Below, piece after piece: positions 38,200-51,000 of a stretch of DNA of 64,000 nucleotides (its first letter is position 1; each line of letters begins with the position of its first letter). Both the position numbers and the translations under genes were made by a program. The notes under the pieces are model-generated. The model made no database searches, was not told the origin of the DNA, and saw only the letters and a program-made list of their open reading frames with translations. The stretch comes from Aurelia coerulea (taxonomy: Eukaryota > Cnidaria > Scyphozoa > Semaeostomeae > Ulmaridae): assembly GCA_039566865.1 (NCBI GenBank), contig CM076961.1:14345501-14409500 (forward strand), read 5' to 3'.

Positions 38200-39384
38200 A
38201 GCACGCAACATTTTTATCTGAAGAAAAAGAATCAAATATTTGCACGAATCAAAACTTTAAATGTGGGAAAATCACCCCTGTTTTCAAATCAGGCAATCGG
38301 ACAATGTTGGACAACTATACACTATCACGGTAATTCCTCCTCTATCAAAAGTTATCGAGAAGATCATTTACAATCAAACATCCCAGTACCTTGAATCGAA
38401 TGGCCTATTTTGCCCACATCAGTTTGGGTTTAGACAAGGGAGATCCACGCAACATGCAGTGATGGTATGGATGATGTGGAATTACAATGGATCGGTGATT
38501 ATCTCTTTAATAGAAAACAAAAAGTAATTTTTTGATAACACCAGCTCATGCAAAGAAAATGTTACATGTGGTGTCCCACAAGGATCCATCCTGGGGCCGC
38601 TTCTTTTTAGGCTGATAATCAACGACATCGTTCCATATTCCGCTCATTGATCCTGACAATACTGTTTAATTTTGTGCACGAAAGAACTCAAATAACATAG
38701 AACATTTACTTAACAGTGCACTGCAAACAGTTGCAGACTGGTTTAATGAAAATAACTTGTTCATTAACTTGAAAAAGGTAAAACTAAATTTTGCTATATG
38801 GATCACATCAAAAGTTGTCCAAACAGCCAAAGGTGGACATCAAAATCTACAATCAAACTATTCATGAGACAAAATCATACAAGTACATTGGTGCAGATTT
38901 GGATAACCATCTGAACCTACATCAGCATTTTGAAAATGTGTACTAAAAAGCATCCGCCAGAGTAAAGCTTTTATCTCATATTCGCAAAAAAGTCAGCCGT
39001 TATGTAGCAGAATCGATACACATAAAAATGATACGATACCGCCACTACTGTTGTCCTGCTACCCACTACAGCTTTCCCTACCCCAAGGAACGGTAGACAA
39101 GCTACAGTATATACAAAATAGAGCAGCCAGAATTTTCAACCCAAGAGCAAATATAACGTCATGGGACAGGAAAGACCTGAATGGTCACTTCAAAAGATCT
39201 CAGCATGAAATTAACACTCTTGTGTTGTTTTACCGAAAATGCGCACTGAAACTGGAAAAAAATCGTTTGCCTACCAAGGAGCCCGCAATTTCAACCGACG
39301 AAATATCTATCTTGCTATATAAAAAGAAACTAACGAAAAGAAGTCTTTGTAGATGTCCAAGAAAAACGTATTTGTACATTAAAC
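38200..39384 (+). mobile_element. Dead LINE fragment (RT palm to C-terminus)
   Basis: FGFRQGRSTQHA, then in another frame [13 protein letters not shown] and NENNLFINLKK, then YIQNRAARIF. Several frameshifts and stops, and the YADD region is lost. Ends where the mariner-like MITE begins. Confidence 0.8.
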
Positions 39385-40008
39385 TACCGGTTGTCCCAAA
39401 ATGATTTATTATCGTTTGATTGCTTATATGTCCATAACTGATGAACCGATTTTTAAAAACCTTATTTTATCCAATTGCCGAAAGGCTAAATTGTATTCGA
39501 GGATGCTGGTTGTGGTTTTGTTCGATGTCTTCATATTGAAAAGAAGATCGATAAACCTGCTCAAATTCAAGCCTTGTATGGTATGAAAAAGAAGCGACCT
39601 ACTTTCCCAGTCAATATTTTAGATGTGATGCAAAAGGCTGAATTTATATGTCGTTCAAAGAATATCTGTCGCTCAGAGAATACGAATTCAGTTAATGCTG
39701 AGTTCAGAGAATACGAATAGGAGCTCAGCCTTCTGCATCACATCGAAAATGTTGACTGAAAAAATAGGCCGTTTCTTTCTCATGCCATCTAAGGCTTGAA
39801 TTTGAGCAGGTTTGTCGATCCTTTTTCGACATGAAAACGCCGTGGTAAAACCTATGGTAAAACCTAAACACAACCAACATCTTAAAATACAATTTAGCCT
39901 TTAGGCAATCAAATAAAACCCCAATAAAACAAAGTTTTGAAAATCGGTTCATTGGTTATGAACATGTCAGCAATCAAACAATAATACATCATTTTGGGAC
40001 ACCCGGTA
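39385..40008. mobile_element. Mariner-like palindromic MITE, family B (copy 2)
   Basis: TA|CCGGTTGTCCCAAAATGA ... TCATTTTGGGACACCCGG|TA. Both arms again preserve AQIQAL-GM and VNI-DVMQKAE. Confidence 0.85.
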
Positions 40009-40833
40009 TTTTCATTTTATTCTACTTTTTACCTTAATTTCAACTACAACGATTTTCAATAGGTAGGATTACAGGTCCTGGAATGATAACAGATAGTTTT
40101 ATGCTGAACAAGTCAACCCGTCAAAATATTAGTTATTATTATTATAATTAGTATTACTTTTTGTTTTGAAAAGTTTCCTTTCGAACCATGTTGCTTTCGA
40201 ATACATTTGCACCTTTGACCCGGATATTAAAAGTATCACTGAAGGGTAGACAGTTTAGATCAATGATACGACTATGATATAAGATCTGTTCTATATATTC
40301 ATAATTTTTCTGCCGTCAATGCAGTTTTACTAAAAGCACATCGATGAAATTTTTCCCCATCATTCTCACATCACTATTTTGTCTGTAAAACATCTAACAA
40401 CGATCTAAAAGATCAGACTACAAATTTTAGTTTTCTAGCGTTTGCGGTATATTGCTATTTTTTGGTGCGGTGTTGCGGTATTTGGTGTCTTTTTCGTGCG
40501 GTATTGCGGTATTGGGACCCCCCCCAAAGTACCCCTCAAGAAGGAAACCGTAATTTTTCTGCGTCTAGCAGGTGTATATGCCCATGCAATTAGATAGGTT
40601 GAAAACACATTCATTTTTATCCTGTTTGAGCAATACCTAAGCAAATGCTGCATGGTAGCACTTGCAAAACAGCGTTCCTTGCTTGTTTGGTAGTTTTCCT
40701 GAGTCAGACTAGGCGTGGGGCATTCGCCAATTTTATTGATGCAGTTTACTTTATAAATTTTGCTCTGTAAAATTCATTGCATCGAAGAAAGACTAGACTA
40801 AGTTATATATGAAAATTGGTTTGGTTGAAACAT

Positions 40834-40867
40834 GAGCATGTATGTATGTATGCATGTATGTATGTAA
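40834..40867. repeat. (TATG)n microsatellite
   Basis: CATGTATGTATGTATGCATGTATG run. The flanking 40,545-41,030 shows no gene. Confidence 0.85.
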
Positions 40868-41034
40868 TATTTTGCCATACAGCTAGAAATTAAATGTAAT
40901 ATAAAATTGACGAAAAGAAAGAAGTCTTTTTACACGTGTACAATATAATAAAAACTAAAATCTAGTATAAAAACACCCCTAGTTTAAAATCGCAGGGATA
41001 GCTTTAAAAGGTCAGTGCAACCTTGTTTCCATAT

Positions 41035-41342
41035 AATGGTTCCTCCAGAGGTATTATAGAAAAAAAAGTTTTCATGAAAAAAAGAGACAAAAATATTTTG
41101 TGTAGAAAAGTAGAAAGTAATGGCACATTCTCAAGAATGTTAAGCAGCCTGTTGGGCCTGTTATTTTTGCAGTTTTTATAAATTTAATAATATACTTAGG
41201 GGGGACTTAGGGGCTGTTTTCTTTATTTTTGAGGTCTTTAAAGAAATTATCCTTTATCCTATGTTTGAAACTGTTAACGTTCTTAGCAGACTTTAGGTCA
41301 GAGTGTGGATAGTTCCAGATTTTAGGTCCTAGGTAGGGTAGG
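41035..41342 (-). mobile_element. LINE 3' end remnant
   Basis: Minus strand: YLGPKIWNYPHSDLKSAKN, then SFKHRIKDNFF and a stop, followed by UTR-like AT-rich sequence. The protein end matches CR1/L2-type reverse transcriptases. Confidence 0.7.
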
Positions 41343-41395
41343 AGAGACCACTTACACCCCCCCCCCCTAAGTAACGACTCCGCCGGACATTAAAA

Positions 41396-41562
41396 ATACA
41401 GCGGGGAATTGTGAAATTAAGCATTTTCAACGTGAATTAGAAATATCATGGCGGGGAAAGGAAATTTTCGGCTATCATCTATGCTGAAACTTGTGCAGTT
41501 TTTGACGGGGAAAAATTTCAACGGGGAACCAACAGTAACACGGCGGGGAAACTGAATTATCA
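41396..41562 (+). promoter_or_regulatory. CGGGGAA motif cluster upstream of TIM17
   Basis: CGGGGAA occurs five times within about 165 bases, 440-600 bases before the TIM17 ATG. The even orientation suggests promoter sites or a degraded minisatellite. No factor can be named safely. Confidence 0.3.
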
Positions 41563-41999
41563 AAAAAAATTTAAACGTTTGTAGCAGTACATTGTTTAAA
41601 TCTCTCTTTAGTAGGGAACCAATTAATCAGGCAACATTTGCATTGCTTCGTGACGCTCGCTCATGGTACTCGCGTAACATTGGAAAGACTTTCACAAACT
41701 TGTCTTGAATGTTCACGACGGCACAGGAAGTAAACAAAGGACTGTTGTGGAACTTGTAAGAAACTTGTAGGAAACTCTGAGTATTCAAAATCTGAATTTT
41801 AAGAAATATTCAGCAATGGCTCAAATTCTTTTATTCCTATTCAAAAATATGTTCAATTGAAATTTGCTCTATTTGGTGCAAAATGTTCAAACGACTTTGA
41901 AGAAAATTTTTCAGAGGAACTTGGTAACTGCGAAGGCGGTTGTGGCTGTTGTGTCCTTGATTGCGTCATGTGCATGATCCTTTTTCATGCCGAATCAAA

Positions 42000-42025
42000 A
42001 TGGAGGAATACGCAAGAGAGCCATG
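42000..42025 (+). CDS. TIMM17: TIM17 exon 1
   Basis: ATG to TG, encoding MEEYAREP plus two bases of Cys, donor GTGAGA. The start is fixed by the near-universal TIM17 N-terminus. The 26-base coding part is too short for simple ORF detection. Confidence 0.95.
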
Positions 42026-45000
42026 GTGAGAATTAATGCTTTTTCTTGTATCTTTAAACTATTCAGGACATTTATAACCTTGCCAATGAACTCTTCTTTC
42101 ATGATTTATCACTTCTTTAATTGATTTATCACTTCAAAGAGCGAAGATTTGACGTGGGAGCTTCGATTTTACCCGGTAAACCAAGCCTAAATGTTGCAAC
42201 AATTGGGCCTAATCAATCGGCCTAGCTGAGCGCGTACTGAGCGCGTCTGCTTGTTATCAGTTGGACGACTTATGTAATTCGTATAGAGGGTTCCATTCAG
42301 TTCCATCATTTTTGATTTTATCACATGTAAGATCGAGAACAGAGTCATAACGCAAAACGAAAATGACACGACACGACCAGCAAGCAAAAGGCCTGGCTTT
42401 TTATTTTCCCAGTTTTTCATTTTAAAATTCCACAACATACAAAATTCAATAATAAACAACATTAATGCCGCCAAGCACATCGAAATCCCACAACCCCCAC
42501 AAACACCATGCTTATTGTGTCCCAAATCCCAGCTGTTGGGGTCCCAAATCCTGTTGGGGAGTCAAATTTACAGTAACTTATAGCAGGCATTGAAAAGCTA
42601 TTAAAGGTAGCAAATTTCCTTGCATACATCATCTGCATGTTGAAAAAATATGCATGCACATGTTCATGGCAAACTATACCACATCAATGTTTAGGTCACC
42701 TAGAGCCCAGTTTGGATTCTTTGTAGTGCGCCGGGAAGATCTTCCTCATGCCACTCTGACTGCTTCCAGCCAGACGCATCCGTGCCCTTCTGTAAAAGTG
42801 CCACACGGAGCAGTTTGTTGGTACTATTTAGTATGCAATCTTAGTACCCCTAAACCTTCAGATGCACTAGAATTTACTTTAGAATGAGCTTCCCTGCACT
42901 AAAATCAAAGAATGCAACCTGGCCTAGAGCATCATTTGCAGAGACCTATGCCTTGTGAAGCATTCCTTGAAGGGTTTCAGGATACTTAAATGCACATTAA
43001 AAGTCTAAAATTAATTTACAAAGCAAGCAAAGTGTTTTGAATGAATGTGGATGAATTTAGGAACTGTTCAATTTTCTCAACACAGCATGTTTCCAGATGT
43101 TTCACATGTTTCCATATTATGAACCATGCTTGTTATCAAAATATAATTACACATAGAGTAGTTTCGGGTATTATGGAACACTTAGCGGAAAAAAATTAAT
43201 TGTCAGCATTATTCATGACACATTTAGCCACACTTGGTATTAGCAATTAGGCCTAAGCATGCTCTAATGTTTCATCAGTATGCCCTGATTCTGAAACGTT
43301 GGTTGTTAATAAACAAGACAAAAAAATGAACCCGGGTTGAGTTGGGCATTATGGAACACTGTTGGGTATTTTGGAACTAAGTTATTTCTGTTGTTTGTAT
43401 ACTGGTTCATGTTTGAGATATCTCAAGAAAATAGCAGCCAGAAATCACTTGATGTCTGATGTCCTTCATTATCAGCGATACGGAGAGTACACAAAATGTT
43501 ACAGCAGCCTAACATAGATCAAAATCTGACAGAAGAGGTACAGTATATGAAGACTTGCATCAAGTGAAATTAACAAGTTTATTTCTCATTCCCAGGCCCC
43601 TAAGCTTCATTTACTGAATAATGTCCCAAAATACTTGACGTCCCATAATGCCCAAAACCACTCTAGCCCCATGGCATTATTTAAAAAACTACATAGAATT
43701 TTACATAGTATAATTAATGCTATATACCGGTTGAGCCAGAAAAAAGTTCCCACTTTCCACAAGTCATGATAAATTATACACTGGACCAATTTCAAATGTC
43801 TCTGATTTAATCCTTTGTCAATATCCTATATTATTCCTAATCTACACGCTGCGCTTGTTTGAAATATTTTTTAATTCCCCACCTGCACAAACTACAGTAG
43901 AAAGCAAGAGTATCCTTTCAAAGAAATGGCAAAAAATTGAAAGCCTTTGTATTGATTAAAATGATAATAACATTGTGCAATCATTAAACGACTGATCGTG
44001 CAACAAAATTCATTCCAAATCGCCTAGTCATTTCAAGGAGCACTGCCTTTATTCTGCCAAGTTCAATCTTTAGAAAATTTGATCATGATTTTTTTATCTT
44101 TTTAGGCAGTTCACAGGCAAAAAAATTCAAGAAATTGTAAATATATCGATAAGTATGCATCTGAAAAATCAACAAAAAATAATCAAGAATGATATACTGT
44201 AGGATATTGACAAAGGATTAAATCAAAAATATTTGAAATTGGTCCAGTGTATGATTTATCGTGGCCTGTTAAAAGTGGGAACTTTTTTCTGGCTCACCCT
44301 GTATGATAAAAAATAGAAACGATAGATACTGAACTTGAATCTGTCTAACATTAGATGTTAGGTTTGGGCGGTAATAACCCAAAAAATGTCACAAGCAAAA
44401 TCTTTTTGTTCATTTTATTTGGATAACATACAATACCTGACATTTGATGTGACACAGAATTTACGAACAAAAAGAAAATTTACTTTAAAGGCAACTGAAT
44501 TTTGAAATGATCTTAGCTAGACCAACCAGTATTGTGGATAAATTGTATAGTCAGTTTGAGTATATTTGTATTAGGCCATTAAAAAGGTCTTGGTCACCAT
44601 ATGATAAGAGTTGCCTTAGAAAGTCATTTGGAAGATTGGTGATTTCAACAAATGGTCATAATAAATCCGAAACTCCAGCAAGAACATCTCGTTGCTGAAT
44701 GTCAAATGAAGAGCAAAGCAACAAAAAGTGCTCTGTCCTCAATGCTGTTATGCATTGGGCACATTTAGTTTACGGTGTCCCTGAAATTGTGCTTGACTTT
44801 ATGGAAATTTGGTTTGCTGAGACTGACCCTTATTTAAGAAAGATGCAATAGGCTTATCAGGTCATGAATACCAAAGACAGGTTGTACTGGGGTCGAATTA
44901 TTGATAGAAGCTTTATCATAGAACAGACAATAGTGAGAATAATGGAAAGAAGATAAGAATTATGATAAGAATTATGGCTAAAATGAATTTAGCTGAAAAA

Positions 45001-48000
45001 ATTAAGATGCCTCAAAAATTTGCTCCCTTTTCCATTACTAAATGTTTCACGGGCGTGATTTAAGGTTTATATCAATAGAAACACTTTCCTGCAAGTCTGC
45101 TACACTTCCGTAAGAACTGCAAAAATGTTTGGACACTAAGATTTTCTGATCTGTGTCCAAAAGTATTAATGTCCAGAAATTTTCACATTTAATGTATTTC
45201 TCCCCTTTCATGTAGCCCATACAGAATTGTAGATGATTGTGGTGGAGCATTTGCCATGGGTGCAATTGGAGGCGGTTTATTTTCATTTATCAAGGGATGG
45301 AGAAACTCACCACCAGTAAGTATGGTTCGAAGAATTCTGCTCTTTGTGGATCTAGCTAGTAACAAAATGTATCAAATCAAGCAGGTGTGCCAAAAAAGTA
45401 TCATTGTTTGAATCGTTCCTGAAAAGGAGCAAAAGTTTTCTACTGCAGTTTCCAGTCGTTATACAACCTTGCACATCATAATCAGCTGAATATTAACCAA
45501 GTAATTCACCTGAAAACAGGCAAAGTTTTAGCCTACACGTAGACCGACCCATTATTCCAAAAGATGAAAGGGTCTGCGGAACAAAGAGCAAAAGTTTGCT
45601 ATTGCGGTTTCCAGATTTCTGGAAACCTAATTTATGCAGCCTTTGTTTCAACGTGTTTCACAAATCATTTGAAAAGGGGATTCGAATGATTAATTGGGCG
45701 GTCGTAACAAGCCTTTTGCTCTTTGCTTCCTCGACCTGTTCCTCTTTTGGAATAATGGGTCTATGCGTAGGCTAGCAAAGTTTCTGGGGCAGCCTAAGAA
45801 AGATGGCCATTAAAATGTAGTTACCAATAGACACTACAAGGGAACAAGAACTAGCAAGAGTGTACCCTACTTTGATAGCCTTTGTTTTGTATTTAATTGA
45901 ACATGGACCGAGTTTGTAACACATAGTATCAGTTGCTTTTGATTAACACTGGAATTCAAGGTGATAAACAATTGCAGGCAAAAGAAATTCTCTCAACCAG
46001 TAAATCAAAACAGACAAAGCTGCAAAAGGTGCCCCAAAACTGTTGTCTCGTGCACCTAAAAGGTGATTTTTAAGAGAAGTGAAGAGATTATAATGAAAGG
46101 CGAAGGATAAATCTAAAGATCTGCCGGTGGATTTTGTTTACTTGATTCACAAGCTGAGTGGTAATTGTTTCTTTTAGACCCTGAATATGTGAGAATTGCA
46201 ATGCCTTCTGCTTGGCTTCTGGATCAAATAATAAAAATCCACCAGACACATCTATAGATTCATCCTCTTCGTCTTTCTTTATAAACTTGTGACTTCTCTT
46301 GAAAACCATCTTTCACCTGCACTAGACGACAGTTTGCCCTGCTAGCTTCAGGGGAATTTTGCGGATATGTTTGTTTTGATTTATTGGTTGAGAGATTTCC
46401 CTTTGTCTGCAATCGCAAATCACCTTGAATTCTGGGTGTCAGTGAAAAGCAGCTGATGATGCTATTGTGTTACAAAATCCATCCTTGTTATTTAATTGAG
46501 ATGCTGAAGAGCAAATGTTTTAATTAGACGCAAAAGTACATGAATTTTAACTTCTTACCATCAGGGTTCTCATTCAACTAGATGAAATACCTAACCAACC
46601 TTACGCGGATACAAAAGCTCTATTCACCCTCCCCTCTGAGGCGAAATTGGGAACTGCAAGATGGTACAATAAAAGATGTTTCATTAATTTGATAAAACAA
46701 GTTTGGACGTCAGTTTGAAATCATTTTGGATAGAAACTGCATCAAATTTTTTTCACTCGTAGAATTGTCTGTTGATTGCACTAGACATGAGACGAATAAC
46801 CCAGAGAGCTATCATTTATAGCCTTATTGTTTGACTCTCTGAACAGGCCCCCTCGCTAATGACCTCCCTCTCTTCTAAGCCCAGTCTGTGAGCCTCCAAA
46901 ATTGAATAAGCCTCTCTGGGGCCTTAATAGAGCTTTTCTGGTACCAACATCTTCTTTTTAAAAGCCCGCTTCAAATGCACAATGAGCAAGTTAACCATCC
47001 AGGTTTTGTGGCATTATTGTTTGCATTTTGCCCTGTTCTTATTTATGATATTGCTAATTAGCCATAGAAATCCCTTTGTTTGCGATTGCTAATTGCACTG
47101 CACTGCCCTGCCCTGTCAATCAAAACTAAAGGAGGATGTTGGTATGTTATCTGCCCTTGTTCTCTGGGGCTCTGTTCTCTCGAAGGCCACCTTGGAATCA
47201 TTCGCTCATTGCACAGGACAGCTTTATGTATTTTATACCCCATGTCCGGGAGTCAGACACCCATGGAAGGGGGGTTCCTCCAAAGGAAAGTTACCTGGGG
47301 ATGTGCCGTGACGAAGGGTATACTTTTTCCGACTTCTATACTTGCTTTGCAATTTTGGCCTATCAACGGTCTAGCCAAGGGTATCATTTTTGACAATATT
47401 GGTCTAGCGAACGGTCATGATATCATATTTGGTACAAATTTGACAATATTGGTCCAGAGATAGGTCAAAATTGGTCCAGCCAAGGGTGCCATTTTCGTAA
47501 AAATTGATCCAGGGAATGGTCAAATTGGTCTAGCTAAGGGTACCATTTTCGTAAAAATTGGTGTAGCCAATAGCGCCATTTTGAATATACTTGGGGCGAC
47601 CCCTACCCGAAATTTAGCCAAGACCCCGTGCAGGCACCTTAGTCTCACATTGCAACAAGGCCTGAATGCTTTCTTTCAAGCCACTCGGTCACCCTTCAGT
47701 GTATGTTATCACAGCTGATATTGCCCAGCGTTTGTGTGGTCTTCCCAGTTGGCAACAACTTTCTTTGACCAACGCTCATCATTCATGCATTCAACATACC
47801 CATACCATCGCAGGATTTCAGCTTGTCAGACGCAACTCTGTCTGCCGACCGTGATTGACGAGAAGATCCTCGTAGTCAAAATCTCTCGAAAGGTCCCAGG
47901 CAGGGAACGGTTTGGTTTCTTGCTTTCAGCTGGACTGTCATCAGAGCATTATCAATGTATGCGCCATAGATAATAGCAAACGGCATTTGAATTATGTGCA

Positions 48001-51000
48001 TTGCAAGAATCCAATATTTTCTACGCTGCCATACACGTAACACAGGAATGTTATATGCATAAGAAAGAATCTTTAGCGAAATGACATTTGAAATTAATTC
48101 AATGATAACTGCCGTACCAGCGCGTTTGATGAAGTCTATAAGAAGCTCATGTGCATTGTATCTCTCTCCCGTAACATCTTTGTGGAGATAGTAATATGAT
48201 ATGATATTGACCGCTGCGCAGCTTAACACTACGCAGGTGCAATTTGTCATCATCTTTATTATTGTTTCATCCGCAAGAAGCCGCGAGACTCGTGGAGGCC
48301 TTTTCGTGCTCATCTCGCTGGAGATGCATCGTAAAATCTTAGCTTTTAGCGGCAATGCAAGATTATCAAGTATGCTGATGATACTATGAACAAGGCTAAT
48401 TGCCACAAATTGCCAAAATCTTTCATTGTTAGCTTGAATAAGTTTGGATGCAAAGGTATACGAGACTTGACCGACAATAGTGAAAATTATTGCTCTTCCC
48501 GGACTGAAAATTTTATCCACCCTGCTTATCAAATAACTTGTTATCATTTTCGGAACTCCGCAAAGAATTGGTAAACTCATTGACATGATGGTTTTCTCAA
48601 CTGTACTTGCTGTAGCAAAAGCACTTGTGAACCAGTAGTTAAAAGGAAGCCAGACAAGCCATCCGAGTATGAACTGTATTCCCAATTTTGCTGCAAGTAT
48701 ATAAGCGTTGCAATTCAGTTCATGCTGGTTACGATAGTATCGAGCGATTTTTATATGGTTTAAAAACGTTATCGAGATGAAAAGAACATTCAAAACATAG
48801 GACTTCCATTTATATCCATAAATACCAAATACATACAATAACAAACGGAAAATTGCATCGGTATATGAAGCAAGGATGTTCCATATTACCAAGTTGAGCT
48901 TCGTTAGCAAGGCCCAATCGAAGACGGAAAAAACACAAGCAAGCGACCATAATTGAAGAAGTATCCCCTTCACAACATCGGAGATCAGTTGAATTCGTTG
49001 ATATTTGATTGGAATGTCGGACCAGTTGTCTTGCAGACTATAACAACAATTGTTTAGATTTAAGTCCAACACCCAAACAGTTGTCGTTATAATGCCACAA
49101 ATTATGCCAACCAGCATTGTTACTTCGAAGCTGACCCAAGTACACCTTGCTAGGGACCTCATGAATGTGGGCCTAAACGCCTTCCATTGGTTGCTGCTGA
49201 GAGAAGTTGATTCATGGTTCTCGTTGTTGCCCCTGGAAATCAGGTGGTACTCTTCGTGTATTGTTTCGAAGACGTCATAAACTTGCAAATCTTCGCAGAT
49301 TACGGATTCTGAGAACTCATTGTCTTGCATCTCTTGATAAGGTGAATCCATTTTTAACGAGTGATTTTATGACCAGGCTCAAGATCAACCTTTAGGCACT
49401 GCAGATAACGTATTCAAACTCTTTGGAAAGTACCCAGGCATGCACGGTTTGGTTTCGCGTTTTAAAATCAACGCGTTTTAAACTCAATAGCCATGTTACG
49501 ATGAACCACAGAATAATTCTATTTTCACCAAGAAATCCTACGAACAGTTCCCAAGAACCTGAAGGTATATGCTCAATCGCTTCTTTACCTTTTAGAATTA
49601 GGACTTTAAACTTCATTGTTTTTCCGCAGCTATGAAGCCTTTAAAATTATCTCTGTTGGCTCGGAAATTAGCGGTCAACACCGGTAGAATGTGCACCGCC
49701 CTTCTTTTCTGTGGGATATCCAGAACCTCAAGACTTCCATTGTTACCACAGTTTAAACCTCAGATATGATGTAATGTTTTCCCTTGAGAACCAAAGAAAG
49801 AGAAACAAAAGAAATTAATTTTTTTCTAAGAGAGATGTCATCATTGTTCCTTTGGTTTATGATTGATAACTGTCGAAAAGATAGATTATTTAGAATTCTA
49901 GAGTTTTCAGTTTAAAGGGAATCTAAGCATATATCAGCCTTTGATAAAAATAGCCGTGCAAAGATAATAGGCCATGGCACGTGCCGCACCATATTTGGGT
50001 AACTTTTTTTGGCTCTCCTGTTGTTGTGCTGGACGGAAGTGTCTTTGCTCGCTCGTTACTTGGTACAATTATGTGATAAAATTAAAGTATAATTACTTGA
50101 TAACATGGCAGCTAAATATGTTCCAAGGCCAGAGGAAGCTGAACAAGTAATTCTTGAACTTATAGTGAAGAGAACATCTGCAAAGTCAAAGAAGCGTGCA
50201 ACTTCAGAAAAAGTCTGCGCAGCACTGTTAAAAAGCCATGGCCTAGATGAAACTGAGGTCATGCTCCAGATCACAATGATGCTGGCAGCAAATAAACTTG
50301 AAAACAAACCCAACAATGGTCTTGAATCCCTGAAAATCGTGGAGAGTGGTGGTCAACCGAGAAAACTGTCAAAAGAAGAGGATAGATTGGCAGAGTGTCA
50401 ACAGGAGCTGCAGGCGGTTGGGGATGCTGAGAGCAAAATTTTTGATGGGATCGAAAATATTGAAAAGGCTAGGAATGGTGAAAATATTGAGAATGTTGAA
50501 AGTGAATCAGAAAGCGGAGACAGTGAAAATGTTGAGAGCGAAACAGAAAGCGTGGAAAGTATCTCAGATTCAGAAGAAAACATGGTTGAAAGTCCAGATG
50601 AAATAAATAAGCGTGTACTGGCAGTAGAGACCTTACGTAATACCAGTACTGACCTCAGGATTCCACTCTGTAAGACCTCAAATGGGCAGCGGAGCTTTTC
50701 GTATCGAGGAGTTACTGTTTGGAACCAGCTGAGCAATGAAATAAAAACTGCTCCTTCGCTAGCCACTTTCAAAACGAGGCTAAAAGCATTTTTGAAAGAT
50801 CAAAGAGGCTGATAATCTAATTCAACATTCAGCACATACGTTTGACTTCCGAGTCCCTTTATTTTTACATATATTTCTTTCTTTTATGTAGGATCTTCAA
50901 GTTTATTTGTAATATCATGTATTTAGGTTAGTTATGTTTTTAAGCAGGGCACATTGTAAATCAGTTAATTTATATTTACTGAATGTATTTAACCCTGTTA

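Larger units (their letters stand above)
37897..40537. mobile_element. 2.6-kb element K with AAGAAG duplication
   Basis: GAGGGGTACTT ... AAGTACCCCTC with AAGAAG at 37,891-37,896 and 40,538-40,543. Subterminal zones on both sides contain several GCGGTATTGCGGTATTG words. The interior holds a dead LINE fragment and a MITE. Short TIRs make this less certain than the long foldbacks. Confidence 0.55.

Noticed and set aside
42187..42525. 112-codon minus-strand frame with hydrophobic segments and a Cys/Gly-rich start
   Set aside because: No acceptor or donor context, no known family; sits in TIM17 intron 1.
48201..49280. Plus-strand frames opposite the nested membrane gene
   Set aside because: Shadows of the 491-codon minus-strand frame.
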